Origin: Mesobacillus campisalis
GTDB lineage: Bacteria; Bacillota; Bacilli; Bacillales; Cytobacillaceae
NCBI RefSeq assembly: GCF_000986785.1
Contig: NZ_LAYY01000101.1
Coordinates: 166,252-230,251 of the forward strand
DNA length: 64,000 nucleotides
Direction of reading: 5' to 3'
Below, one piece after another: positions 40,620 to 49,309 of the stretch. Position numbers and translations under genes: made by a program. Position 1 is the stretch's first letter. Each line of letters begins with the position of its first letter. Under the pieces are notes generated by a model that had not been told where the DNA came from, did no database searches, and saw nothing but the letters and a program-made list of their open reading frames with translations.

Positions 40620-41396
40620 TTATGCCAGGGAGGGTTTATCTTTTTGCGGAATTTCCTGGATTGCAAGGAGCAGGACGATCAAGGCTATAGTCCAATTAAG
40701 CACGAATCCATAAGGTACGGGGGTCTTCAGCAAATCCATCACCGTGAAAAATAGGGTAGGCAATGTGACGCTATAGGCAGCCATCCGCCAAACATGGCGA
40801 TACTGCAGGGGTCTTGCCAGGATGTTCTTCAGAAGGAGCCCAAATAAAGCAAGCACGGATACTTCTATGAACTTAAGCGCGCTGTTGACCAGGAAAACGG
40901 TTCCTGCCAACAGGGAGATGATGATGGGTAAAGCTGAATGCGAGCTTGCCAGCAGTTCGGATAAATCTTGCTTCGAAATGGGTTCATTGCCAAGCATGGA
41001 ATAGGCAGCTGTGTTGATCCCTCCCCCTGCGCTAAGGACAATTTCGTTTTTCAGCAAAGCAATTCCGTCTCCCATTTCCGATACCGTACTGGAGTCCATG
41101 GCCCCTGTTGGATCAAATATGATGGAAAAGGACCCTTCTTGAATAGTGAGCGGTTCTTTTGCCTCGGAGTGCAGCTGGCCATTTTCGATTGTAAACTCGG
41201 GAAGTTCATTCAAGGATTCGCTAGCCATCTGGACGGCTTCCTTGAGGGCGCCATTCATATAAAAAACGGAAGGAAGCACCGAAATAAGCGATAACAGGAA
41301 GACATACAAAATTGTTTTTCCGATCCCCTGGTTTCGGTATGAAGCAATATCCTTAGGGGAATACAAACTTTTAAATAACTGTTTAAAAACATTCAT
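40620..41396 (-). CDS. yqgB: DUF1189 family membrane protein (YqgB-like)
   Basis: A 258-residue integral membrane protein: one helix near residues 25-47, an extracytoplasmic domain at about 50-155, then three or four helices (about 157-245). The start SLYSPKDIASYRNQGIGKT is the recognisable DUF1189 N-terminus. AAGAGGTG precedes the ATG. No biochemical role is known. Its promoter lies in the 217-base gap shared with the divergent Na/Pi cotransporter gene. Confidence 0.82.
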   Translation of the reverse strand: MNVFKQLFKSLYSPKDIASYRNQGIGKTILYVFLLSLISVLPSVFYMNGALKEAVQMASESLNELPEFTIENGQLHSEAKEPLTIQEGSFSIIFDPTGAMDSSTVSEMGDGIALLKNEIVLSAGGGINTAAYSMLGNEPISKQDLSELLASSHSALPIIISLLAGTVFLVNSALKFIEVSVLALFGLLLKNILARPLQYRHVWRMAAYSVTLPTLFFTVMDLLKTPVPYGFVLNWTIALIVLLLAIQEIPQKDKPSLA

Positions 41397-41428
41397 CCAA
41401 ACACACCTCTTTCTATAGTAACGGATTC

Positions 41429-41457
41429 ATTTTATCTTGATAAGGAAAGATTCACAA
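41429..41457 (-). promoter_or_regulatory. SigA promoter of yqgB
   Basis: On the minus strand TTGTGA (41457-41452) and TAAAAT (41434-41429) have a 17-base spacer, 33 bases before the start codon. Confidence 0.7.
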
Positions 41458-41475
41458 GCGGGACGACCCTCTCCT

Positions 41476-41495
41476 CTGTAACATTCCTGTAACAT
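41476..41495. repeat. Two direct repeats CTGTAACAT with 11-base period (PhoP-like)
   Basis: CTGTAACAT occurs at 41476-41484 and 41487-41495. The 11-base period and GTAACA core recall PhoP-binding TTAACA repeats, of which two pairs are usual. The site lies between the divergent promoters of yqgB and the Na/Pi cotransporter. Confidence 0.4.
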
Positions 41496-41538
41496 AACTG
41501 CTAATTGTTAAGCTAATGTAAATTTAACTATAAACATA

Positions 41539-41568
41539 TTTACATTGTCTTATTAATTCAAGCATAAT
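41539..41568 (+). promoter_or_regulatory. Promoter of the Na/Pi cotransporter gene
   Basis: TTTACA (41539-41544) and CATAAT (41563-41568) with an 18-base spacer, 45 bases before the start codon. Confidence 0.6.
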
Positions 41569-41613
41569 TGTAGAGGTTTGTTGAATTGAGTCGAAAATGT
41601 AGGGGTTGAAAAA

Positions 41614-43245
41614 ATGGAAGTTAATGTACAAGAAATGCTGTTTAGCTTTTTGGGCGGCTTGGGTATTTTCCTTTTTGGAATCAAATACATGGGCGATGGC
41701 CTGCAAAAGTCTGCGGGTGACCGGCTGAGGGACATTTTGGACCGCTTTACATCCAACCCGGTCATGGGTGTACTTGCAGGGATGTTTGTAACAATTCTCA
41801 TCCAGTCAAGCAGTGGAACGACGGCTCTGACAGTCGGCCTTGTTGCTGCCGGTTTTATGAATCTTCGCCAGGCCATCGGAGTTATCATGGGAGCGAACAT
41901 CGGTACCACGGTTACAGCTTTCATTATCGGTATTAAGATTGGTGACTACGCTTTGCCCATTATTGCTGTCGGTGCCATCCTCCTGTTTTTCTTTAAACAT
42001 AAAAAAGTGCAGCACTTTGGTCAGATTGTCTTTGGGTTCGGAGCCTTGTTTTATGGTCTTGACCTGATGAGTAACGGAATGAAGCCGCTGCGTGAAGTAC
42101 AGGCATTCACTGACCTGACGATGGAAATGAGTTCAAATCCTATCCTTGGTGTCGTCATCGGTGTGCTGTTTACCGTCATTGTCCAGAGCTCCAGTGCCAC
42201 AATCGGGATTCTCCAGGGATTGTTTGGCGACGGCCTTGTGACTTTGCAGGCTGCCCTGCCTGTTTTGTTCGGGGATAATATTGGAACAACCATCACTGCG
42301 GTTCTTGCGGCGATCGGCACATCTGTTGCAGCCCGCCGTGCGGCTGCGACACATGTCTTGTTCAACCTGATCGGGACTTTTATTTTCATGGTGCTGCTTC
42401 GTCCGTTTACGGCTCTGATCCAGCTTCTTCAGGGGTCACTGAATTTAAACCCGGAAATGACCATCGCGTTTGCCCACGGAATTTTTAATGTGACCAATAC
42501 GCTGATCCAGCTGCCATTTGTCGCAGTACTGGCCTATATAGTAACAAAGTTGATTCCTGGACAGGATTCTGTCATTGAATACAAGGCCCAGCACCTTGAC
42601 CCGATTTTTATTGAACAGTCTCCTTCCATTGCGATTGGACAAGCGAAGGAAGAGGTGCTGCGCATGGGGAAATTTGCTGTACAGGGACTTGAGGAAACGA
42701 ATCTGTACCTTAAAACAAAGAATGCCAAACATTCTGGAACAGCTTATCAGCTGGAGGATGCCATCAATAATCTGGACCGCAAAATTACCGATTACCTGGT
42801 ACTCCTTTCTACTAGCTCATTGTCAAATCAGGAATCAAAAGAACATGGCAACCTGATGGATACTGTCCGCGATATCGAGCGGATGGGCGACCATTTTGAA
42901 AACATTCTTGAACTTGTTGAATACCAGTTGGCCAATAAGGTGAAAATGACCGATACTGCGATGGACGACCTTGAAGAAATGTTCACCCTGACCATCTCAA
43001 CAGTCAGAAATGCGCTGCAGGCTTTTGACCAGAATGATAAATCATTGGCGGAAAAGGTTGTTAAAAAGGAAGAAGAAATCGACAAAATGGAAAGAAGCTT
43101 AAGGAAACAGCATATCCTTCGCATTAATGAGGGAGCATGTTCCGGACAGGCGGGCATTGTCTTTGTCGATATCGTCAGCAACCTGGAACGTATTGGCGAC
43201 CATGCAGTAAACATTGCTGACTATGTGCTTGAAGATAGGGATTAA
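41614..43245 (+). CDS. Na/Pi cotransporter family protein with PhoU-like tail
   Basis: A 543-residue NptA-type protein. The membrane part (about 1-310) has two inverted repeats with the phosphate-site signatures IQSSSGTTALTVG near residue 67 and VQSSSATIGIL near residue 190. The C-terminal third (about 340-543) is a helical PhoU-like domain (DIERMGDHFENILE, ERIGDHAVNIADY). It probably exports or imports phosphate with sodium; direction cannot be read from sequence. It is the second member of this family in the window. PhoP-like repeats and a SigA promoter lie upstream. The ribosome binding site (GTAGGGG) is reasonable. Confidence 0.88.
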   Translation: MEVNVQEMLFSFLGGLGIFLFGIKYMGDGLQKSAGDRLRDILDRFTSNPVMGVLAGMFVTILIQSSSGTTALTVGLVAAGFMNLRQAIGVIMGANIGTTVTAFIIGIKIGDYALPIIAVGAILLFFFKHKKVQHFGQIVFGFGALFYGLDLMSNGMKPLREVQAFTDLTMEMSSNPILGVVIGVLFTVIVQSSSATIGILQGLFGDGLVTLQAALPVLFGDNIGTTITAVLAAIGTSVAARRAAATHVLFNLIGTFIFMVLLRPFTALIQLLQGSLNLNPEMTIAFAHGIFNVTNTLIQLPFVAVLAYIVTKLIPGQDSVIEYKAQHLDPIFIEQSPSIAIGQAKEEVLRMGKFAVQGLEETNLYLKTKNAKHSGTAYQLEDAINNLDRKITDYLVLLSTSSLSNQESKEHGNLMDTVRDIERMGDHFENILELVEYQLANKVKMTDTAMDDLEEMFTLTISTVRNALQAFDQNDKSLAEKVVKKEEEIDKMERSLRKQHILRINEGACSGQAGIVFVDIVSNLERIGDHAVNIADYVLEDRD

Positions 43246-43248
43246 GAT

Positions 43249-43285
43249 AAAATAGAGCGAGGGGGGGCTGCCCCTTGCTCTATTT
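43249..43285 (+). terminator. Terminator between the Na/Pi cotransporter and yqgC
   Basis: AAAATAGAGC (from 43249) pairs with GCTCTATTTT (to 43285), with an inner GGGG/CCCC helix. The AGGAGG of yqgC starts six bases behind it. Confidence 0.85.
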
Positions 43286-43304
43286 TGTTTAGGAGGCCAG
43301 GATC

Positions 43305-43784
43305 ATGGATTATATTTATTGGACAATCATTATCGTTTTGTTTGCTGTCGCTTTTGCCGGATTGCTGTTCCCAATCATACCGGGCGTGCTGTTTATTTTT
43401 GCAGGCTTTGTGCTTTATGGGGTTTTCTTCTCGTTCGAAGCGTTCAACTGGCTGTTTTGGACCGTGCAAGTCTTATTTGTCATCCTTCTGTTTGGTGCCG
43501 ATTATATTGCGAACATGATTGGCGTAAAAAAATATGGCGGGTCAAAAGCAGGGGTTTGGGGCAGTACCATCGGTCTTTTGGCTGGTCCTTTCATCATCCC
43601 GGTTGTCGGCATCGTCATTGGACCATTCATCGGGGCAGTATTGGCGGAACTCCTGGTTAAGCGTAAAAGCGTCAGTGACTCCGTGAGAATCGGTTTTGGG
43701 TCGGTAATCGGTTTTATCAGCAGTGTTGCAGCCAAAGGCCTGATCCAGGCTCTGATGATCATCTATTTCCTCTTTATTGTGTAA
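43305..43784 (+). CDS. yqgC: DUF456 family membrane protein YqgC
   Basis: A 159-residue membrane protein with about four transmembrane helices and the DUF456 features: FAGLLFPIIPGVLFIFAG near the start and a Gly-rich middle block (GSKAGVWGSTIGLLAGPF). AGGAGG at 43291-43296 precedes ATG 43305. It lies before the convergent Fnr-like gene and near sodA, as yqgC does in B. subtilis. Function is unknown. Confidence 0.88.
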   Translation: MDYIYWTIIIVLFAVAFAGLLFPIIPGVLFIFAGFVLYGVFFSFEAFNWLFWTVQVLFVILLFGADYIANMIGVKKYGGSKAGVWGSTIGLLAGPFIIPVVGIVIGPFIGAVLAELLVKRKSVSDSVRIGFGSVIGFISSVAAKGLIQALMIIYFLFIV

Positions 43785-43794
43785 TCATACCCAA

Positions 43795-43829
43795 ACGAAA
43801 AAATCGTGCCCGAGCACGATTTTTTTCGT
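43795..43829. terminator. Bidirectional terminator between yqgC and the Fnr-like gene
   Basis: ACGAAAAAATCGTGC (43795-43809) pairs with GCACGATTTTTT and beyond (43814-43829), loop CCGA; the symmetric A and T runs serve both strands. Confidence 0.92.
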
Positions 43830-44521
43830 TAGTTTAATCCGCATATCTCATACGGACAGCTTTGGCAGTCTACTTCCTGTTTCAAATAGGCAAGATTTTT
43901 GACGGTGAATTTAAGCTGGTCATAGGCGATGACATCATGCTCCCGCAATTCTTTGAGCATGCGCTGAATGACTTCCCTCGTTCCAAATGTGAGATTGGCT
44001 AGTTCCTGATGGGTGAGCGGCAAATCAATGAGAATACCTTCTTCCGTCATGATGCCGTGGCTGTTGCATAGGCGGATGAGGATTGAATAAAGGCCGCCCT
44101 TTTTTCCATTCATAATCAAGTCCTGGCATTTCATCTGGGCTTTCAGATAACGGGTGCTAAGCCATGTTGCCAATGAGTTCAAAGCAAATGGTTCGCTTTG
44201 GACGAAATCCTCAAATACTTCCCTTCTGATCATAATCAATTCACAGTCTGTCAGAGCCTTCGCCGAAAAATAATATCTCGGTGAATGTTTAAAAAGTTCA
44301 TACTCAATGATTAGCTCTTCACCGCTTAACATTTTCATGATGAATTCTTTGCCTTTTACATGGACCCTTCCAACTGAAAGAGTGCCGCTGAGGAGCAAAT
44401 AGATATACTGGACAGAGTCCTCCTCCTGAAAGAGAATGGTACCTGCCTTTATGCGCTGCATCGATTCTTTATCGATGAAATGCTGTAGAACTAAACTATA
44501 TAATGAGATGTTTTTTTGCAT
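43829..44521 (-). CDS. Crp/Fnr family regulator with C-terminal cysteine cluster
   Basis: A 230-residue transcription regulator: cyclic-nucleotide-binding-like beta barrel at about 15-130, a long dimer helix (about 130-150), and a winged helix with recognition region LTHQELANLTFGTREVIQRML (about 166-186). The tail DCQSCPYEIC has Cys219, Cys222 and Cys227, the C-x2-C-x4-C spacing of Bacillus Fnr, where such cysteines hold an oxygen-sensitive 4Fe-4S cluster. An oxygen or redox role is therefore inferred. The gene is divergent from sodA, not beside narK. It could also be an Fnr paralogue of different duty. Confidence 0.85.
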   Translation of the reverse strand: MQKNISLYSLVLQHFIDKESMQRIKAGTILFQEEDSVQYIYLLLSGTLSVGRVHVKGKEFIMKMLSGEELIIEYELFKHSPRYYFSAKALTDCELIMIRREVFEDFVQSEPFALNSLATWLSTRYLKAQMKCQDLIMNGKKGGLYSILIRLCNSHGIMTEEGILIDLPLTHQELANLTFGTREVIQRMLKELREHDVIAYDQLKFTVKNLAYLKQEVDCQSCPYEICGLN

Positions 44522-44557
44522 GAGGATCTACTCCTTAATACAGCCTTTACACCTTTG

Positions 44558-44586
44558 ATTTAAAAGAATTGTAGCTACTATGTCAA
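44558..44586 (-). promoter_or_regulatory. Promoter of the Fnr-like gene
   Basis: On the minus strand TTGACA (44586-44581) is perfect and TTAAAT (44563-44558) follows after 17 bases, 37 bases before the start codon. Confidence 0.65.
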
Positions 44587-44767
44587 TGGTATTTTGGGAA
44601 TAAATGGAACCGTTTCAAGCCTAATGCGACAAAAATCGTTGACAAACCAATGGTTTTACAATAATGACAAATTTCCGAAATGTCATATGGAGGCCACTTA
44701 CTGGTATATAGCCAAGGAAAAAGGGCTATCCTAAACGGGGTTGTCAATAAAGCATTTTATTTGAATT

Positions 44768-44788
44768 GATTACCGTTCTTTGGTAATC
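44768..44788. repeat. 7-7-7 palindrome upstream of sodA, candidate operator
   Basis: GATTACC (44768-44774) and GGTAATC (44782-44788) form a perfect inverted repeat around a seven-base centre, 89 bases before the sodA start. It does not match Fnr, PerR, Fur, MntR or Zur consensus as I know them. Confidence 0.55.
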
Positions 44789-44876
44789 TAAATCTGGGTC
44801 CTTTAGAACGATTCTAATTTCTGAAAATTGGATGGAAACGTTCTTGGGAAATATGATACATAGGAGGATGTTAAAT

Positions 44877-45485
44877 ATGGCTTTTGAATTACCGCAATTA
44901 CCTTACGCTTATGATGCACTGGAACCACACATCGACAAGGAAACAATGAATATCCACCACACAAAGCATCACAACACATATGTAACCAACCTCAACAATG
45001 CTTTGGAAGGAAATGAAGAGCTTCTTTCCAAAACAGTTGAAGAAGTAATCTCCAACCTGGATGCAGTTCCGGAAAGCGCGCGTACAGCGGTGCGCAATAA
45101 CGGCGGCGGACATGCCAACCATACTTTGTTCTGGCAGGTCATTTCTCCAAATGGCGGCGGTGAGCCAACAGGCGAACTTGCTGAAGCCATCAGCCAAAAG
45201 TTCGGCAGCTTTGAAGGCTTCAAGGAAGAGTTCACCAAAGCTGCTACAACCCGTTTTGGATCCGGCTGGGCATGGCTCGTTGTCAACAACGGCCAGCTTG
45301 AAGTTACAAGCACTCCAAATCAGGATTCTCCATTGATGGAAGGCAAGACTCCAGTTCTTGGCCTTGATGTATGGGAGCATGCTTACTATCTTAACTACCA
45401 GAACAGAAGACCGGAATACATTGGTGCATTCTGGAACGTTGTAAACTGGGAAGAAGTAAACAAGCGTTTTAACGAAGCAAAATAA
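44877..45485 (+). CDS. sodA: Superoxide dismutase (Mn type)
   Basis: Cytosolic manganese superoxide dismutase, 202 residues. Metal ligands are visible: His27 in NIHHTKHH, His82 in HANHTLFW, and Asp164 and His168 in DVWEHAYYL; Gly78-His79 in GGGH and the DVWEHAYY block fit the Mn form better than the Fe form. AGGAGG at 44862-44867 marks ATG 44877; the in-frame ATG at 44832 is upstream of the ribosome binding site. It is a single-gene unit with a terminator. Confidence 0.98.
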   Translation: MAFELPQLPYAYDALEPHIDKETMNIHHTKHHNTYVTNLNNALEGNEELLSKTVEEVISNLDAVPESARTAVRNNGGGHANHTLFWQVISPNGGGEPTGELAEAISQKFGSFEGFKEEFTKAATTRFGSGWAWLVVNNGQLEVTSTPNQDSPLMEGKTPVLGLDVWEHAYYLNYQNRRPEYIGAFWNVVNWEEVNKRFNEAK

Positions 45486-45500
45486 TCAGGCTTTAACAGG

Positions 45501-45531
45501 GACAGGCGGGTTTCCGTCTGTCTATTTTTTA
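45501..45531 (+). terminator. Terminator after sodA
   Basis: GACAGGCGG (45501-45509) pairs with CCGTCTGTC (45514-45522), one G-U pair, followed by six T. Confidence 0.85.
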
Positions 45532-45603
45532 TCTACCCAATAAGTGAATAAGTGAGTGTTGATTGTTAGAAACTACCCGAGAAGAATAAAGGGGAGTTTC
45601 TTA

Positions 45604-46821
45604 ATGAGCAAATTTCAAAAACTGATTGGAGATGTAGAACTCACGAGGGATTTAACGCTTTTATTGGTGATCGGGGGCCTGTATTCGTTAAGCATCGCCT
45701 TGTCCAATACCTTCGTAAATATTTATTTATGGAAACAGTCGGGAAATTTCACGGATCTTGGGCTGTACAATCTTGCAGTCGTCATCATGCAGCCGATTAC
45801 ATTTATCCTTGCAGGGAGGTGGGCCAAGAAAGTCGACAGGGTCATTGTCCTTAGAATAGGTGTGACTTTTTTGGCCATCTTTTACATGGCTGTGCTATTT
45901 TTTGGCACCAGGGCCTCCGAATACCTGCTTTTACTGGGAGGGCTCCTTGGGATAGGATATGGTTTTTACTGGCTGGCCTTCAATGTGCTGACCTTCGAAA
46001 TTACCGAACCGGAAACAAGGGATTTTTTCAACGGGTTTCTCGGAATCCTTTCATCGGCAGGAGGGATGATTGGGCCAATCGCAGCAGGTTTGATTATCTC
46101 AAAGCTGGAGAAATTCACAGGATATACGGTTATTTTCGGTATTTCACTTGTACTGTTTTCAGCAGCCGTATTCATGAGCTTCTTTCTGAAGCGCCGGCCG
46201 GCGGAAGGGAAATACTGGTTTGTGCGGATTTGGCGGGAGAGGAAAAACAGCAGAAATTGGCGAATGGTTACAAACGCGCACATCCTTCAGGGGATAAGGG
46301 AAGGCACATTTGTTTTTATTATTTCCGTTTTTGTGTTTATCGCCACCGGAAGCGAAATGGCGCTGGGAACATACGGGCTGATCAACTCGGGCATTTCCTT
46401 TATAGCCTATTTTTTCGTTTCACGCATGCTAAAGAAGGAGTACCGAAAGAAGGCCATTCTATCGGGGGGCATATTGCTGTTTCTTTCCATGTTTTTAATT
46501 GTATTCGACCTGAGCTATTCCCGCCTCCTCATATATGCCTCAGTCATTGCGGTGGCTTACCCGCTGCTTCTGGTTCCCTATATGTCGCTTACGTATGATG
46601 TGATTGGAAGAGGATGGATGGCGGCTGAAATGCGCATTGAATATATTGTGGTCAAAGAAGTATTTTTAAATATGGGAAGAGTGGTCTCAATCCTCCTTTT
46701 CCTGGCGACCATCACTCTTTTTGACCAGGAGAAGGCCCTGCCGTATCTGCTGCTCATTATTGGAAGCGGACATTCGTTTATCTACTTTTTTGTAAGGCAT
46801 ATCAAGTTTTCTTCGGCATAG
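45604..46821 (+). CDS. yqgE: MFS transporter YqgE
   Basis: Major facilitator superfamily protein of 405 residues with about twelve transmembrane helices (for example LTLLLVIGGLYSLSIALSNTF at about 16-36). The loop RWAKKVDRVIVLRIG after the second helix resembles the MFS motif A. Start ATG 45604 follows AAAGGGGAG; the upstream in-frame TTG at 45556 has no ribosome binding site. Substrate is unknown. Position between sodA and pbpA matches yqgE in B. subtilis. No clear terminator follows. Confidence 0.85.
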   Translation: MSKFQKLIGDVELTRDLTLLLVIGGLYSLSIALSNTFVNIYLWKQSGNFTDLGLYNLAVVIMQPITFILAGRWAKKVDRVIVLRIGVTFLAIFYMAVLFFGTRASEYLLLLGGLLGIGYGFYWLAFNVLTFEITEPETRDFFNGFLGILSSAGGMIGPIAAGLIISKLEKFTGYTVIFGISLVLFSAAVFMSFFLKRRPAEGKYWFVRIWRERKNSRNWRMVTNAHILQGIREGTFVFIISVFVFIATGSEMALGTYGLINSGISFIAYFFVSRMLKKEYRKKAILSGGILLFLSMFLIVFDLSYSRLLIYASVIAVAYPLLLVPYMSLTYDVIGRGWMAAEMRIEYIVVKEVFLNMGRVVSILLFLATITLFDQEKALPYLLLIIGSGHSFIYFFVRHIKFSSA

Positions 46822-46944
46822 TTCATGTATGGAAAGAAAAACCAGGACACTTGATAATAGAAATATCCTCGTTTTTCCTTTAGAATAAAGGATGGTGCAT
46901 TTTACATGGACTACCTTTGTTAAAGGAAAGGTGAGGGGAAGACC

Positions 46945-49098
46945 GTGGGTAAGAAAAAGAATAGACAAGTACCGTTCAGACTGAATATGCTGTTCTTCGT
47001 TGTATTTGTTCTGTTCTCCATGCTCGTTTTGCGTCTGGGAATTGTTCAGATTGTCTATGGGGAAGACTTTAAACGCGAAATCGAACGCACGGAGGAAGTA
47101 ACGGTAAATAATCCGGTTCCGCGTGGGAAGATGTATGACCGGAACATTCAAACCATTGTTGATAATACTCCCAGCAATGCGATAACGTATACCAAAAGCC
47201 AAGGGACCAGCACGGAAGAAATGCTTGAAGTAGCAGACCGCCTTGCGAAAATCATTGAAAAGGATACGGAGTCTGTTCGTGACCGGGATAAAAAGGATTT
47301 TTGGATCCTGAAAAATCCCGAACGCGCCAAGGAAAAAATCACTGAAAAAGAATGGGATTTATATGAAGAAAAGGAACTGGATGATAAGCAAATTTATGAC
47401 CTTCAGCTAGAGCGGATTAGCGAAGAAGACCTAAAAGAATTCACAGACCATGACCTTGAAGTTCTGGCCATCTTCCGGGAATTTAACAGCGGATATGCGC
47501 TGTCGCCGCAAATTGTGAAAAAAGAAGTGACAGAAAAAGAATATGCTGCCGTCAGTGAAAACCTGGAACAACTTCCGGGGGTTGATACTACAACCGATTG
47601 GGATCGCAAATATCCATTCGGAGGCACACTGCAGACCGTGCTTGGGAAAGTGACAGATGCTTCCGAAGGATTGCCTCGTGAGCAGCTGGATTATTATCTC
47701 TCCCGGGATTACAGCAGGAATGACCGTGTAGGGAAAAGCTATATCGAAATGCAATATGAAGATGTGCTTCGCGGCCAAAAAGCCAAGGTGAAAAATGTTA
47801 CCGATAAAGCCGGTAATGTTCTGGATACCGAAGTGATTACCGAAGGTCAAAGAGGAAAAGACCTCGTGCTGACGATAGATATGGACCTCCAGTTGGCCGT
47901 TGAAGAAATTATTGAGGAAGAACTGCTCAAAGCCAAGCAAACGGCGGGAACGAGGCTGCTTGACCGCGCCTTCGTCGTCATGATGGATCCTCACACGGGA
48001 GAAGTGCTGACGATGGCTGGAAAGCAAATCACCAGGGACGATAACGGAAAGACAAGTGTGAATGATTTCGCATTAGGGAATATTACCACCTCCTATGCTG
48101 TTGGTTCGGCTGTTAAAGGAGCAACCGTCCTGACGGGATTGCAGCAGGGAGCCATTACACCTTCAACGACTTTCCTGGATACGCCTGTCAAGATTAAAGA
48201 TACTCAGCCAAAAAGATCCTGGAGAGCCGGACTCGGTGTTTTGAATTACAAGGATGCGCTTAAGGTTTCATCCAATGTCTACATGTTCCGGACGGCGATA
48301 AATGTAGGTGAGGGAAATTACAGGTATGACCAGCCTTTATCGCTGAGGCCGGATACATTTGAAATTTTCCGCAACTCGTTTGCCCAGTTTGGGTTAGGGG
48401 TTAGGACGGGGATTGACCTTCCTAATGAAATGGTTGGATTCAAGGGGCCTGAACGTGGTCCCGGAAAATTGCTTGACTATTCAATCGGCCAGTATGATAC
48501 GTATACGGCGATGCAGCTCGCACAGTATGTATCAACGATCGCCAATGGCGGCAACAGGATACAGCCGCGCATCGTGAAGGAAATTCGCGAACCGGTCATG
48601 AATAACAATGAAGTAGGCCCTGTCATCAAATCGATGGATCCAGTGGTGCTCAATCGTGTCGATGCTGATCCAAGCTGGATCGAAGGCGTCCAGGAAGGAT
48701 TCCGCCGCGTCATGCAGGAACCAAACGGGACGGCTCGTGGAGCATTTGCTGGTGCGGCATACAAACCAGCAGGGAAGACGGGGACCGCCCAGGCATTTTA
48801 TGATGGTCCTGAACGAAAGAGATTTGATAAAACTCCTGAAGTCATGAACCTGAGTCTTGTTGCTTATGCGCCGCACAAGAACCCTGAAGTTGCGATTTCC
48901 GTCCTGGTTCCATGGGCTTATGAGGGCAGCACTGGCCACCATGCCAATAACGACATCGGCCGCCGGGTGCTTGATACGTACTTTGATTTAAAGAAAAAAC
49001 GACAGGAACAAAACCTGACTCCCGAAGAACCTGTACAGCAAATCAATGATGAAGAAACCACAGAACAGCAGGAAGATGCTGAAGAACAGGCAGAATAA
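46945..49098 (+). CDS. pbpA: Penicillin-binding protein 2A, class B transpeptidase
   Basis: Peptidoglycan transpeptidase for lateral wall growth and spore outgrowth, 717 residues. One N-terminal transmembrane segment (LNMLFFVVFVLFSMLVLRLGIVQI, about 14-37), a dimerisation region, and the transpeptidase domain with Ser388-x-x-Lys391 (GSAVKGATV), Ser442-Ser443-Asn444, and Lys611-Thr-Gly (KTGTAQ). The last 30 residues are Glu/Gln-rich. Translation starts at GTG 46945 behind AGGTGAGGGG. The pbpA-pst order is as in B. subtilis. Confidence 0.96.
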   Translation: MGKKKNRQVPFRLNMLFFVVFVLFSMLVLRLGIVQIVYGEDFKREIERTEEVTVNNPVPRGKMYDRNIQTIVDNTPSNAITYTKSQGTSTEEMLEVADRLAKIIEKDTESVRDRDKKDFWILKNPERAKEKITEKEWDLYEEKELDDKQIYDLQLERISEEDLKEFTDHDLEVLAIFREFNSGYALSPQIVKKEVTEKEYAAVSENLEQLPGVDTTTDWDRKYPFGGTLQTVLGKVTDASEGLPREQLDYYLSRDYSRNDRVGKSYIEMQYEDVLRGQKAKVKNVTDKAGNVLDTEVITEGQRGKDLVLTIDMDLQLAVEEIIEEELLKAKQTAGTRLLDRAFVVMMDPHTGEVLTMAGKQITRDDNGKTSVNDFALGNITTSYAVGSAVKGATVLTGLQQGAITPSTTFLDTPVKIKDTQPKRSWRAGLGVLNYKDALKVSSNVYMFRTAINVGEGNYRYDQPLSLRPDTFEIFRNSFAQFGLGVRTGIDLPNEMVGFKGPERGPGKLLDYSIGQYDTYTAMQLAQYVSTIANGGNRIQPRIVKEIREPVMNNNEVGPVIKSMDPVVLNRVDADPSWIEGVQEGFRRVMQEPNGTARGAFAGAAYKPAGKTGTAQAFYDGPERKRFDKTPEVMNLSLVAYAPHKNPEVAISVLVPWAYEGSTGHHANNDIGRRVLDTYFDLKKKRQEQNLTPEEPVQQINDEETTEQQEDAEEQAE

Positions 49099-49130
49099 AA
49101 AAACTACCCTTTTTTGGGTAGTTTTTTTTT
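49097..49130 (+). terminator. Terminator after pbpA
   Basis: AAAAACTACCC pairs with GGGTAGTTTTT around a T-rich loop, followed by ten T; separates pbpA from the pst operon. Confidence 0.92.
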
Positions 49131-49208
49131 GTTTTGGGTATAACTAATTTGGAAGCAAATTTTCTATTTTCCCTGTTTATCAACAAAATTCTACATTTTT
49201 CAGCTAAA

Positions 49209-49247
49209 TTTACAAAACCTTAACATTCGGTTTAAACAGGGTTAATA
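49209..49247 (+). promoter_or_regulatory. PhoP box of the pst operon, four TTAACA-type repeats
   Basis: TTTACA (49209), TTAACA (49220), TTTAAA (49231) and TTAATA (49242) are spaced exactly 11 bases apart, the arrangement bound by phosphorylated PhoP. A TATTCT at 49257-49262 is a fitting -10. The operon should be induced by phosphate starvation. Confidence 0.92.
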
Positions 49248-49309
49248 GTGTGGATGTATTCTTTTACTTGTAGGACAAAACAACCATATCTCTTAGGGGG
49301 AATTACGGA

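Larger units (their letters stand above)
44522..44876. other. Divergent regulatory region between the Fnr-like gene and sodA
   Basis: These 355 bases hold no gene. They contain the promoter of the Fnr-like gene (44558-44586), a 21-base palindrome (44768-44788), and the sodA ribosome binding site (AGGAGG, 44862-44867). I could not find a convincing sodA promoter: an extended -10-like TGGTATATA at 44702-44710 and a TATGAT at 44852-44857 lack good -35 boxes, and the latter is too close to the gene. No TGTGA-N6-TCACA Fnr site is visible. Confidence 0.6.

Noticed and set aside
41476-41495. CRISPR-like direct repeats
   Set aside because: Only two 9-base copies without spacers; no cas genes anywhere in the window. 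Treated as a possible PhoP site instead.
44841-44857. TATGAT near sodA as its -10
   Set aside because: No acceptable -35 and the transcript would begin within the ribosome binding site.
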